Numbered from the stretch's first letter, positions 23,254 through 33,545 are shown. The stretch: DNA of 64,000 bases from Neocallimastix lanati (nom. inval.) (GCA_016946835.1 JACVTC010000081.1:740001-804000), one strand, 5' to 3'. Translations and numbers: made by a program. The notes: generated by a model not told the origin, from the letters alone.

Positions 23254-26200
23254 ATAAGAAAGAGAAGTGAATTTTCTATTATTCTTTAAATATTCCTGAT
23301 ATATTCTTTGATTCCTTGGATTATTTTCAACTTCATAAGAAGGCACCCAATTACTTGAACTTTTATATTTGTATCTAACTCTATATTCGTAGCAGTTTTT
23401 CTTGTAGTTTGTCCTAAATCCAGAAATTTCAATAATATCATTAATGGATTCATTGTGCGAACTTCTATTTAAAAACTTTTGCGGAGTTGGGACATAAGGT
23501 TCCAATTCAGAGATATGAAAGATTGGATGATGTTTTGGAAAAGGTGACATTTTAAGATCAATTTTATAATTATTATTCTCTAAAACATCGATTACCTTGT
23601 AAGGTCCATATTTGCAAGGAGCGAGTTTAGAACAATCTTCAATATTTAAGGAAGGAGGTGCTTGAATCCAAACCAAGTCACCTTCTTTTATTACAGGAGG
23701 TGGCATCCTTTTCTTATCCGCATAATTTTTATATAATTCTTTAGATCTTAATAAGACATCTTTAATATGATTAAAACTTGTACTTACATTTTTAATAAAT
23801 TTACTATTAGTATCAACTTGGGGTAGTAAGAAATATTCGTCCATAGATGGATGAAATCCATAGTTAATAAAGAAAGGTGTTTCTTTTGTAGATTCATTGA
23901 CTGAATTATTATAAGCGAACTCTGCAAGATAGATCCAATTAATCCAATCGTCGTGATAATAAGATCTTGAATAAGCTCTTAAATACTGTTCAATAAAGGA
24001 GTTACATCTCTCAACTTGACCAACAGTCTCATGATGATCTGTTGTAGCTAATTTGGATTTAATATTAAGTAATTTCATGAATTCTTTCCAAAGTGCACTT
24101 GTAAACTGAGGACCTCTATCTGTATACATATCATAAGGAAGGCCATGTAATTTATAAACATTATTCATAAATGCTTTGGCAGTTTGTTTTGCATCAGGAA
24201 TTTGTTTGAAAGGTATTAAGTGAATCATTTTAGAAAAACGATCCACTACAACCATTATTACCGTATATCCCTTTGAATCCGGGAGGTCACATAAAAAGTC
24301 AACTTCTATAGATTTCCAAGGTCTATCAGGTGTTTCCAACGGTTGTAGAAGGCCATATTTCCTATGTCTATTAATTTTGTTTCTTGCACAACATTCACAG
24401 GAATTGACAAATTTTATAACATCATCTTGCATTTTGGGCCACCAAAAGTTTCTTGTAATTAATTCAAGAGTTCTTTTAATTCCAAGATGACCAGCGGAAG
24501 GCTTTTCATGATATTTAGTTAAGATTTCTAATCTTAAAATTTCAGGAATATAAATTAAATTATTATATAATATAATATTATCCTTTATTTTGAACTTGTT
24601 CATTTTCCTAAAGGGTTTATAGGACATATCATTTTTAATATTCTGTGGGCTAAAATAGAGTCTAATATCATCAGCTGTGGCATCTGTTTTTGTAGCTTCT
24701 ATAATTCTTTCTAAAAGATCGCTAACAACACCAATAAAACATGGAACTTCCTTTACATTTTTTATGTCAAGAATATTTTCGGTTTTAGTTTCTTCATTAT
24801 TTTTTATATAATCTGGTCTTCTTGAAAGAGAATCAGGTTTTCCATTATTGGAACCTTGTCTATAAATTAATTCAAAATTATATTCTTGGAAGAACATATG
24901 CCATCTATGTTGCCTTTGATTACCAATTTTACCACCAAGGGTATATAATAAGTTCCTATGATCAGTATAAACAGTTACTTTGTATTTCGCACCAAGTAAT
25001 AAATGTCTCCATGCCAAAAAGGCTTCTCTAATAGCTAACAACTCCTTGTCTGTAATAGTATAATTAATTTCTGCACCTTGTAAGCTTCTTGAGAAATATG
25101 CAACTGGATGTAATTTATTATTATCATCCTTTTGTGATAAAACAGCACCAAGGGCAAAGTTACTTGCATCACATTCAACAATAAATGGTTTATTATTATC
25201 CGGATGGAATAAAACTGGAGAACTGGTTAATCTTTTCTTTAATTCTGAGAATGATTCTTCACATTTGTTATTCCAATTAAATTTAATATTTTTTCTGGTT
25301 AAATTATGTAAAGGTTTTGCAATTTTTGCAAAATCTTTAACAAATCTTCTATAATAATTGCAAAGACCTAAAAACCTCTGTACGTCCTTTAAGTTATTTG
25401 GTTGAGGCCAGTCTTTAATTGATTCTATTTTCTTCGGATCGGTAGTGACACCTTGACCTGATAATACATATCCAAGGAATTCAACTTTCTCTTTATCAAA
25501 TTCGCATTTTTCTAATTTTGCATATAAGTTATTATTAATTAATGCTTGCAAAACCTCCCTAACTTGTTTATGATGTTCTTTTAAATCTTTGGAGTAGATT
25601 AAAATATCGTCTAAATAAAGAATAACACTTTTTTCTAAATATGGTCTTAGTACCGAATTAATAAACGATTGAAAAGTAGCTGGTGCGTTTTTTAAACCAA
25701 ATGGCATAACTAAGTATTCATAGTGACCATATTTAGTTCTGAAAGCTGTCTTGTATTCATCCCCTTCCTTAATACGGATTAAATTATAGGCTGAACGTAA
25801 ATCTAATTTTGTAAAATACTTTGCTCCTTTAACCTTTTCAATAATTTCATTAATAAGAGGTATGGGGTACGAGTTTCTTACAGTAACAGCGTTTAACTTC
25901 CTATAGTCTACGCATAACCGAAGTGTACCATCTTTTTTCTTTTGGAATAGAACTGGATAACCTGCAGGTGATTCAGATGGTCTAATAAATCCTTTTTTTA
26001 GGTTTTCTTTTATATATTCTTTCAAAACTTTATTTTCCTCTTCGGTTAAGGGATAGATTGGACCATAGTGAAGGGAAGCGTCCTTCCCCAGCACTATTTT
26101 GCAGTCGGTTAAACGATGTGGGGGAAGTTTATCGGCTTCGGCTTTACTAAAAACAATAAATAGATCGCGATATTGAGGCGGAATATCTTCAATATTTGGA

Positions 26201-26469
26201 TCTTCATTGTCATTTTTATTAATTTCTTTATTTGATAAGAAGGAATATATTAAAAAATTGTAATTATAGTCATTGTTTAAATTAAAATTGTTTTTTAAAT
26301 ATTTATTTTGTTTTTTGAAATAATATTTATATTTATTAATAAAATAATGATTTTTATTAAAAAATTTTTTTATAATTAAATTTATCACAAAATTTTGAAA
26401 ATTTATTAAGGTTAAGGTTATTAAGTTTTTTATTAAAAAATTTTTTATTATAATTAAACTTCTGATCAA
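23248..26469 (-). CDS. pol: Pol of element B: RT, RNase H, integrase, chromodomain
   Basis: About 1073 codons, all catalytic motifs intact. RT spans about 140-345, with LDLRSAYN (Asp223) and the YLDD box (285-288). RNase H (about 425-560) has VECDASN, TDKELLA and YTDHR. The integrase zinc domain (H..GHLG..CECCARNK) is followed by a DDE core (EVDFLCD, YTDRGPQF, ETVGQVERCNSF). A C-terminal chromodomain (about 1010-1065, EYRVRYKYKSSSNWVPSYEVENN) places it among chromoviruses, where this module guides integration. The first codon drawn here is TTG, not ATG: the frame is entered from the protease frame by a -1 shift in the A8 run near 26472-26479, or that run has lost or gained a base. The first 80 residues are a low-complexity Asn/Lys/Ile stretch. 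Confidence 0.94.
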
Positions 26470-27146
26470 ATTTTTTTTAAATTTTTTGAAAAATTTTTAT
26501 AATTAAATTTTTTTATTGATTTATTAAAAAGTAAATAATTTTTTAAAATTTTATTTTTCATCGACTGTAGATATAAATTGTTTTTGCAATATTTATTAGG
26601 ATTTTTGTTATTTTTATTTGAAAAATAATAATTTAAGTAAGAATATAATATATTCTTATCATAATTATAGTGAATTTTGAATTTTCGCATGAATTGATTA
26701 CCAAAAAGTAGATCAGTTGGTATGCAATTTGTTATTAGAAATTTTTCATTGTAATTTTTAAAATAAAATTTTTTATTCTTTTGTATTTTTATTTGAAATT
26801 TTAGCCAAACGTACTGATCTATCTTAGTAGTAGAACCAGATATACCTTTGACTGAAATTTTATTTTTTAAATTATAAATTTTTAAATTTAGTTTTTGAAC
26901 TAAATTTTTTGTAATAAAATTACAAAATGATCCAGAATCTAGCATAGATTCAGATGTAATTTTTTGGTTATTTTTAATTTTTAATTTATTATTATTAATT
27001 GGTAGTCTTGTTGGAATGTAGCAATGGAATAAAAGAAAAGTTGAAGGTAGTTTTTGGGTTGTGATGTTATCAAATGAAGGAAAGTTATAATAAATTGTTT
27101 TTACATTTTTTGATGAATTGGACTCCGAGTGAAGTCCTTCATTTAG
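26466..27146 (-). CDS. pro: Protease region of element B, entered by -1 frameshift from gag
   Basis: From the gag slippery site the -1 frame runs without a stop to TGA at 26466-26468. The aspartic-protease active site MLDSGSFCNFIT lies at about 26945-26910, and LLFGNQFM downstream fits the second conserved loop. The first ATG (26945) sits on the active-site motif itself, so initiation there makes no sense; translation must arrive from gag. The tail is Asn/Lys-rich. In related elements protease and RT share one frame; here they are separated by a frame change at the A8 run. Confidence 0.82.
   Translation of the reverse strand, partial: LNEGLHSESNSSKNVKTIYYNFPSFDNITTQKLPSTFLLFHCYIPTRLPINNNKLKIKNNQKITSESMLDSGSFCNFITKNLVQKLNLKIYNLKNKISVKGISGSTTKIDQYVWLKFQIKIQKNKKFYFKNYNEKFLITNCIPTDLLFGNQFMRKFKIHYNYDKNILYSYLNYYFSNKNNKNPNKYCKNNLYLQSMKNKILKNYLLFNKSIKKFNYKNFSKNLKKI
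26472..26479 (-). promoter_or_regulatory. Possible second -1 slip site (pro-pol) of element B
   Basis: On the coding strand the protease frame reads TTA-AAA-AAA-ATT-TGA; a -1 slip on A-AAA-AAA enters the pol frame before the TGA. No clear hairpin follows. A simple one-base length error in this A8 run would look the same. Confidence 0.4.
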
Positions 27147-27152
27147 TTTTTT
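27113..27152 (-). promoter_or_regulatory. Programmed -1 frameshift signal (gag-pro) of element B
   Basis: On the coding strand gag ends TCA-AAA-AAC-TAA, giving the in-phase heptamer A-AAA-AAC (27152-27146). After 8 nt comes GGACT (27137-27133), loop TCACTCGG, AGTCC (27124-27120); the helix is extended by ATGAA/TTCAT across a 2-nt AA bulge. The -1 frame leads without a stop to the protease. Spacing, core length and loop size equal those of element A. Confidence 0.85.
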
Positions 27153-28222
27153 GAATTATTATTATTTGTACTATTATTACTGTTATTATTAATTTTATTA
27201 AAGTTATTATTATTATGGACTTTATTATAATTATTATTATAATATTTGTTATAATTGTTATTATTATTATATTTATTATTATTGTTGTTGTTGTTATTGT
27301 GGACATTAGAAGGCTTTTTCTTTAAATTTTTATTACCATTAGATTTTAATTGACCTTTAGATTTCAAGGAATTTTCGTAAAGAATACATCTAGTATAAAT
27401 AGTACTAAGATCAGAAGGAAATTCATCCATTTTTTCTATTTCTTCCTGGAACCTTGGGTGCAATCCATTATAAAAGAATAAAACTAAAGCTTCTTCATTC
27501 CAATTCAAACATGTTGTAAGGGTTCGAAATTCATCAATATAATCATTAATTTTCCCAAATGTGTGAGAAATTTTTGCGAGTTGGATCATGGCTAATTTCT
27601 TACTGGCAACATTATTAAAAGCTTTCCTTAATTCTTTAATCAATTCTTCTAATGTTGCTGGACTTCTATCTTTATATTTGGCATAATACCAATTACGAGC
27701 ACCATCTCTTAAGCGTGACTTAACATAATTAATTTTTACATCCATAGTAGATTCACAGTTAGGATAAGTCTTAAAAGTATCTTCACAGAGCTGACAAAAG
27801 AGATCGGTTTCCTTAGTATCCCCAGTGAAAAATCCAGGTTCTGGGACTTCTTGAAGTGTATTGGGAATAGTATTCCTCATTATTACATCATTGTCTGCCT
27901 CTCTTCTTGTTGATATAGAAGCGTTATCATCTTGATTTTGAGAAGCATTAACATTAGGAATAAAATCGAATTTCTGATTTAAAATGCTGGTAATAGAAGA
28001 AAGTTGTTTTATGATATTCTTGTTATCCCTATTTAAAGTAAAAAGTTTCTTTTGAAGATCTTCATTATATTTATTAAAATCTTCTCTTGATAAGAATGTA
28101 ACTTCTGCATCTTTTGCCAGTTCAGAGACAGTAATCTGAGCGTCTGTTCTTAGCTTATTTACTTCCGACATAGGAGCAAAGTCAGGATAGGAGTTTGCCC
28201 ACACGTTATTATAAAGGGACAT
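27143..28222 (-). CDS. gag: Gag of element B
   Basis: 359 codons from an ATG 25 nt inside the primer site. Residues about 40-85 look coiled-coil. The retrotransposon Gag/capsid region (about 130-270) contains PGFFTGD, WYYAKYKDRSPATLEEL and FYNGLHPRFQEEI. The C-terminus has no CCHC knuckle; instead it is a Lys-containing Asn-rich tail of about 70 residues. Tf1-group Gags can also lack a zinc knuckle, in line with the self-priming here. It ends at TAA after the slippery heptamer. Confidence 0.92.
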   Translation of the reverse strand: MSLYNNVWANSYPDFAPMSEVNKLRTDAQITVSELAKDAEVTFLSREDFNKYNEDLQKKLFTLNRDNKNIIKQLSSITSILNQKFDFIPNVNASQNQDDNASISTRREADNDVIMRNTIPNTLQEVPEPGFFTGDTKETDLFCQLCEDTFKTYPNCESTMDVKINYVKSRLRDGARNWYYAKYKDRSPATLEELIKELRKAFNNVASKKLAMIQLAKISHTFGKINDYIDEFRTLTTCLNWNEEALVLFFYNGLHPRFQEEIEKMDEFPSDLSTIYTRCILYENSLKSKGQLKSNGNKNLKKKPSNVHNNNNNNNNKYNNNNNYNKYYNNNYNKVHNNNNFNKINNNSNNSTNNNNSKN

Positions 28223-28247
28223 ATCAAGGTGATTCTCTTTTCTAAGG

Positions 28248-28257
28248 TAAGGTTATT
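28248..28257 (-). promoter_or_regulatory. Self-complementary primer binding site of element B
   Basis: Directly after the 5' LTR the coding strand reads ATAACCTTAC, with no TGG of a tRNA primer site. Its complement GTAAGGTTAT occurs in the LTR (28478-28469), 37 nt after the start of TATAAAAAG (28515-28507), i.e. at the expected RNA 5' end. This is the Tf1/sushi self-priming layout. Confidence 0.8.
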
Positions 28258-28991
28258 GTTAAAAAGTAAACAGGTTGAATTTAACGAGGAATCAGGTTGA
28301 TATATCTATATAATATAACTATATAGATATAAGTAAATTACTAAAATAGAAGAGTTATAAAGTTAAATTTGTTAATTTAACACTTAATTAAAACTAATAA
28401 TTGGTTTGATATGATAAAAATTTTTATTTATTAATAAAAATATATAGTTATATTATAATAGGTTAACTATAACCTTACAAAGGACAAAAAGATAAATTTG
28501 AATTTTCTTTTTATACTTTGTAGGTTTGAGAATATTGATAATAATAATATAAAGTTGATAATAATAATATTTAGTATAAGAATATGTTTAATATAAATAA
28601 ATTATATTTTTTAATCTAATATATTAGCTAATATATATAATATAATATTAAATTTAAATATTTAATATAGTAATTAATAATTAATAATTAATTAAATCAA
28701 TATAACATAAATTAATACATAAACATTAATTTATGAATCAAGGATGACATGACCAAATGATTCATGTTAATAAATATTTTATTTATTAATAATATTTAAG
28801 TTTAATATGATATCATTAGAATCAGTAGGCCTAAGCTGGTCCTAAGATGATCAAATAACTTATAATATTATAAAATAAATAAAATTTAAAGAATAATTAA
28901 TGAATTATAAATTTTTATTAATTATTTTGTTTTTAATAATTTTAATTGAAATTAATTGAAATTGAAATTTAATTCAGTTGTAATTTCGACA
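28258..28991 (-). repeat. 5' LTR of element B
   Basis: 734 bp, starting TGTCGAAATTAC on the minus strand. It contains TATAAAAAG (28515-28507) and the presumed transcript start GTAAGGTTAT (28478-28469). Confidence 0.93.
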
Positions 28992-29472
28992 AATTTATTA
29001 TATAAAAATATATTATTATATTCTTTACTATTAATAATTTTCTTATATTCTATATTAATAATTTTTACATTAATTATATTTTATTATTTTAAATATTAAA
29101 TTTATGTAATTAATTAATTTATATGATTGGTTTTAATAATGTAATTAAATAATATAAAATATGTATTATCCATATTATTTTATGAAAGGGGCCTTTCTGA
29201 GAAAAGAAATAGTAAAAATAGTAGTAATAATGAAATAGTAATAATAATTGAAAGGTTTCCCATATTGTTATAATAATAAATATTAATATTAATAAAGTTA
29301 TTTTTAACAATAAAATAATTATATAATTTATAAATAATAAATATTTTTAATAATAGTTCTTTAAATAAAATTTATAATGTGTAATAATAAATTCTTTTAG
29401 TGTAATTTAGTAGTTATTTAATTTATCTATTTATTTAATGTTCACACTCCTTTTCTAATATGAACCTCAACA
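28992..29472 (+). repeat. 5' LTR of element C, right fragment
   Basis: Continues the LTR begun at 21892 and ends CCTCAACA. A 63-codon minus-strand frame recurs in all three copies of this LTR but is a composition effect, not a gene. Confidence 0.9.
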
Positions 29473-29479
29473 TAAAAAT

Positions 29480-29497
29480 TGGTGGAGATATCGGGGA
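29480..29497 (+). promoter_or_regulatory. Primer-binding-site-like sequence of element C
   Basis: TGGTGGAGATATCGGGGA lies 7 nt after the LTR. Its complement ends in CCA and implies a tRNA with acceptor GGAGATA/TATCTCC; I cannot name the isotype. Confidence 0.55.
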
Positions 29498-29713
29498 GTG
29501 TGAAAACATTGATGAATAGATAAGAAAAATAATAGAATATAATATAATATAAAATTAAATGATCATAATAATAATACAAAGAAATTAAAAATTTAATTAT
29601 AAAATTTTAGTAATAATTTAAGTAAAAAATAATATATATAAATTTAAAATTGAATTGTTAAAAATTGAATTATTTTAAAATGAATTCAATTTAATAATTA
29701 TATTTTTTTTTTA

Positions 29714-29942
29714 GTTAGGTGGTCGAAGAGTATTTCGAGCCTAACAAATAAATTTTTAATTTTTAAATAAAATCCTTAGGTGGTCAGCCAGAGAGTGCTG
29801 AGCCTGAAGGTAAGTATAATAATTTTTTTTAAATCCTTAAGTGTCGGACAGAGAGTGCCGAACTTGAAGGAATAAATAATAAATAAAAATTATTTAAAAA
29901 CTTTCTTGGGTGTCGAAAAAGGATTTTCGAACTTGAAGAAAG
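29714..29942 (+). ncRNA. Four consecutive hairpins in the leader of element C
   Basis: Hairpins at 29714-29745, 29774-29810, 29835-29870 and 29901-29942. Outer stems are GTTAGG/CCTAAC, CCTTAGG/CCTGAAGG, CCTTAAGT/ACTTGAAGG and CTTTCTTGGGT/ACTTGAAGAAAG. Inner stems are TCGAA/TTCGA, TCAGC/GCTGA, TCGG/CCGA and TCGAAAA/TTTTCGA. Hairpins 2-4 share a bulged G in the 3' outer strand, all have a GG or G bulge before the inner stem, and hairpins 2 and 3 share the loop word CAGAGAGT. Stem sequences differ but pairing is kept. A packaging, dimerisation or translation-control RNA is plausible; function is inference. Confidence 0.78.
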
Positions 29943-29949
29943 TTAACAA

Positions 29950-29980
29950 TATATTGGTTTACTGCGGTAGTTCCAATATA
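29950..29980 (+). ncRNA. Fifth leader hairpin of element C
   Basis: TATATTGG (29950-29957) pairs perfectly with CCAATATA (29973-29980) around TTTACTGCGGTAGTT. It differs from the four preceding hairpins in lacking their bulges. Confidence 0.65.
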
Positions 29981-31017
29981 ATAAACATTGAATAATTTTA
30001 AAATTTTAATTTAAAATAATTTATATTTAGTTTATAATATAAAATTAATACTTAAAATATTACAAATTTTGAAGAAATTATAAAAAAAAAAATAATAATT
30101 TACAATATATTTTTAAGAAATAATAATATTTATTATATTATTTAGTGTTTATATAATTACATTAATTGAAAATTTATTAGAACATAATAAATTTTATATT
30201 TTTTTTTTTATGATCAATAATTAGAATTCCAATTGAGGAATTTAATAAATTATATAATTACATTAAGCATTTTAAGAATTAAACAAAATATGAGAAGAAC
30301 GAGTTCCAGATGTTATCTTAAAAGAAGAATTATTAATGCAAAGCATAACTGAATTGAAAGATAAAATAAGTGAATTAAAAAAAGTGAATTAAAGAAAAAT
30401 ATTTTTGAAGAATATAATATTATTCAAATTATAGAAAAATAAAAAGAGAAAATTATTTTTGAAGAAGATAATTTTATTCAAATTACAAAAAAGGAAGAAA
30501 ATATTAGTAAGAAAAATCCCTATAAAGATAACATAAATATTCTTAATTCAGGAAGAGAACAATTCAGTAATTAAAAAAGAAAATATTACAAATGAAACAA
30601 TTCTTCACAGTCCAAGAAAATTAATAAATTAAATTGTGAAATTGAATCTTTGAAACTTGGTAAAAGTAGTAATTTAAAATAAAATAAAAATAAAATATAA
30701 ATTAGTGATATATCAAATGGAAAATTCATTTAGTTTCATAAATTGAATTATTGAAGTTTGAACATAATATTAATATCACTGATTTAGAGAATTCATTAAA
30801 ACAATGTGAAAATAGAATTAAAGAATTTAATGAAATAATAACTTTAAAACAAGAAGAATATAATAAATAAGAGGATAATTGAACATTAGTAATAATAATT
30901 ATGATGAAATATAAAAAAAAAAAAAAAAAAAGGAGAATACATATTAAATATAACCTTCAAAATATGTTATATAATAATTTTTAATTTAATTGAATAAGAA
31001 ATTATTATACGAAGAAA

Positions 31018-31048
<31 letters not shown>

Positions 31049-31533
31049 AAAAAGGGTTAATTTCTAAATGAAAGAAGAAAATGAAGTTTTAAAGTTCATA
31101 GTTGAAATAACTAGCGAAGATATCGAAGCTACTGGAGAACTGAAGAATATAACAAAAATAAAAAAAAAATGGCAAGAAAAAAAAAAAAAAATTAAAAAAA
31201 AAAATATTTGAAAAATTTTTTTTTTGGTACAATCCAAGTTGATCCTGAAATTTTTGGAACTTTTAAAAATTATTATGAAAAATTTTTAATATATGGTAAT
31301 ATATAAATTAAATTATTTAATTTAAATATTTCAATTAATACATATATTAAAATATATTTTAAAATATACAAAAATTTTTAAATTTAAGAAATAATGATAA
31401 TATTATATATATATAAAAAAAAAAAAATTTATATTTTTATTTAGTTATATAGTTAATTAAAAAAAAAAAAAAAAAATGTATTTAGTTAATAATATAAGAA
31501 AATTTGCCTTTGCTATAGTATAGCAAAAGTTTT
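29981..31533 (+). other. Interior of element C, purine-rich and non-coding
   Basis: From about 30280 to 31250 the plus strand is A/G-rich and resembles a decayed Lys/Glu-rich coiled-coil gene (words such as SITELKDKISELKK), but every frame is interrupted. Long A runs lie near 30909-30930 and 31019-31047. A stem TTTGCTA/TAGCAAA sits at 31509-31527 just before the polypurine tract. Confidence 0.5.
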
Positions 31534-31546
31534 AGCGGGGGCATCA
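31534..31546 (+). promoter_or_regulatory. Polypurine tract of element C
   Basis: AGCGGGGGCATCA immediately precedes the 3' LTR start TGATAAAG; the G5 run stands out against the AT-rich surroundings. Confidence 0.65.
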
Positions 31547-32073
31547 TGATAAAGAATAGAATAATAATGATATTTTTAATTAAATTTTTAATAATTTATT
31601 ATATAAAAATATATTATTATATTCTTTACTATTAATAATTTTCTTATATTCTATATTAATAATTTTTACATTAATTATATTTTATTATTTTAAATATTAA
31701 ATTTATGTAATTAATTAATTTATATGATTGGTTTTAATAATGTAATTAAATAATATAAAATATGTATTATCCATATTATTTTATGAAAGGGGCCTTTCTG
31801 AGAAAAGAAATAGTAAAAATAGTAGTAATAATGAAATAGTAATAATAATTGAAAGGTTTCCCATATTGTTATAATAATAAATATTAATATTAATAAAGTT
31901 ATTTTTAACAATAAAATAATTATATAATTTATAAATAATAAATATTTTTAATAATAGTTCTTTAAATAAAATTTATAATGTGTAATAATAAATTCTTTTA
32001 GTGTAATTTAGTAGTTATTTAATTTATCTATTTATTTAATGTTCACACTCCTTTTCTAATATGAACCTCAACA
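31547..32073 (+). repeat. 3' LTR of element C
   Basis: 527 bp, TGATAAAG..CCTCAACA, same length as the rejoined 5' LTR and apparently identical over the lines compared. T5 follows. Confidence 0.9.
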
Positions 32074-32077
32074 TTTT

Positions 32078-33000
32078 TATTAAGGAATGAACAAATAATG
32101 TTAATTTTATTATTTTTCATAAAAATAACTTAACCACTAAAATTAAATTATTTATTTCCTTACTTGGGGAACTTTCTTATGTTCTATTACTGCCAAATTA
32201 TTACTAATATTAAATTTATTATTATTAATATAAATTCTTTATTAATATCAATACTTTATTATTAAAATTAATACTATATTATTAATATCAATATTATTAT
32301 CAATATCTAGTTTTATTAATATGATTTATTCTATTAATATTTTATTATTAAAGAAAATTTTATTTTACAAATATTACTAATACAGATTATTTATTATTAA
32401 TAAAAATTAATATAATTAATAATGATTTAAAAATATTTTACTTAAATTCATGATCCTTGTCATTAAAATTAGTAATACTTCCTTCCAAAATACACCCTAT
32501 TTATAATAAGATTAATAATAGATAATAATCTAAAATACTTTTATTTAAAAATAGTATAAAATTAAATAATACTCTATTACTAATAGTTCTGTAAAAGTAA
32601 TAAAATTATTTTTAAAATATATTATCACTACAATTAATAATAAATAGTTTAGAATTTAATAATATGTAATAATTATTTATTATAATAAAATAGATTATGA
32701 ATTTATAATTTAAATACAATTCAAACATGTAACTCTAAGATATTCTAAAGAAATGGCTTGACCATTTCTAACGATAAAAAAAAAATATAAATAGATGAGA
32801 AAATTGTATTTTAGAAAAATAATCTGGAAAAAATATAATCTTATTAAAGAAATTAATTTTTTTTTTTAGTTTTTAATTGAATAATTTTTATTAAATAAAT
32901 AAATAAAATATTTTAAAAAAAAGATATATTTTAATTTTTAATTTTTTTTATTTTAGTGTTTATTTCTATATTTATTATTATTCTGTCCCGAACCTCAACA
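32078..33000 (+). repeat. LTR-like block ending CCTCAACA
   Basis: Begins with an eroded form of the TGATAAAGAAT start (ATTAAGGAATGAAC) after a T run and ends CCCGAACCTCAACA, the same end as the C-family LTR. No gene. Probably an older, larger relative of that LTR, or two fused pieces. Confidence 0.5.
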
Positions 33001-33004
33001 TTTT

Positions 33005-33541
33005 TGATAAAGAATAGAATAATAATGATATTTTTAATTAAATTTTTAATAATTTATTATATAAAAATATATTATTATATTCTTTACTATTAATAATTTT
33101 CTTATATTCTATATAATAATTTTTTTTATATATTAATTATATTTTATTATTTTAAATATTAAATTTATGTAATTTATAATTTATTAATTAAATGATTGGA
33201 TTTAATAATGTAACTAAATAATATAAAATATGTATTATCCATATTATTTTATGAAGGGGGCCTTTCTGAGAAAAGAAATAGTAGAAATAGTAGTGACAAT
33301 GAAATAGGAATAAGAATTGAAAGGTTTCCCATATTGTTATAATAATAAATATTAATATTAATAAAGTTATTTTTAACAATAAAATAATTATATAATTTAT
33401 AAATAATAAATATTTTTAATAATAGTTCTTTAAATAAAATTTATAATGTGTAATAATAAATTCTTTTAGTGTAATTTAGTCTTTAGTTAAATTATCTATT
33501 TATTTAATGTTCACACTCCTTTTCTAATATGAACCTCAACA
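33005..33541 (+). repeat. Solo LTR of the element C family, third copy
   Basis: 537 bp with the same ends as the element C LTRs but more substitutions and small gaps, flanked by T4 runs. Confidence 0.88.
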
Positions 33542-33545
33542 TTTT

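Larger units (their letters stand above)
21943..28991 (-). mobile_element. Element B: chromodomain Ty3/gypsy element with Tf1-like self-priming
   Basis: On the minus strand: 5' LTR (28258-28991), self-complementary primer site, gag, protease, RT-RNase H-integrase-chromodomain, polypurine tract, 3' LTR (21943-22677). The LTRs (734 and 735 bp) differ by one missing T as far as I can see. AATTT flanks both ends (21938-21942, 28992-28996), a 5-bp target duplication inside the 5' LTR of element C. Catalytic motifs are intact. It is the youngest insertion in this nest and may be functional. Confidence 0.94.
21892..32073 (+). mobile_element. Element C: non-autonomous LTR retroelement, split by element B
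   Basis: Two 527-bp LTRs, TGATAAAG..CCTCAACA: the 5' copy is 21892-21942 plus 28992-29472 (interrupted by element B), the 3' copy 31547-32073. They look identical over the lines compared. The flanks are T5 on both sides, compatible with a 5-bp target duplication. A primer-site-like TGG word lies at 29480 and a GGGGG-containing purine tract ends just before the 3' LTR. The 2.07-kb interior has no gag or pol frame. Fresh LTRs with no proteins imply mobilisation by enzymes supplied from another element. Confidence 0.85.

Noticed and set aside
29119-33379. 63-codon frame repeated at three places
   Set aside because: It lies on the strand opposite to the LTR of element C and recurs only because the LTR does; the third copy shows no sign of protein-level conservation.
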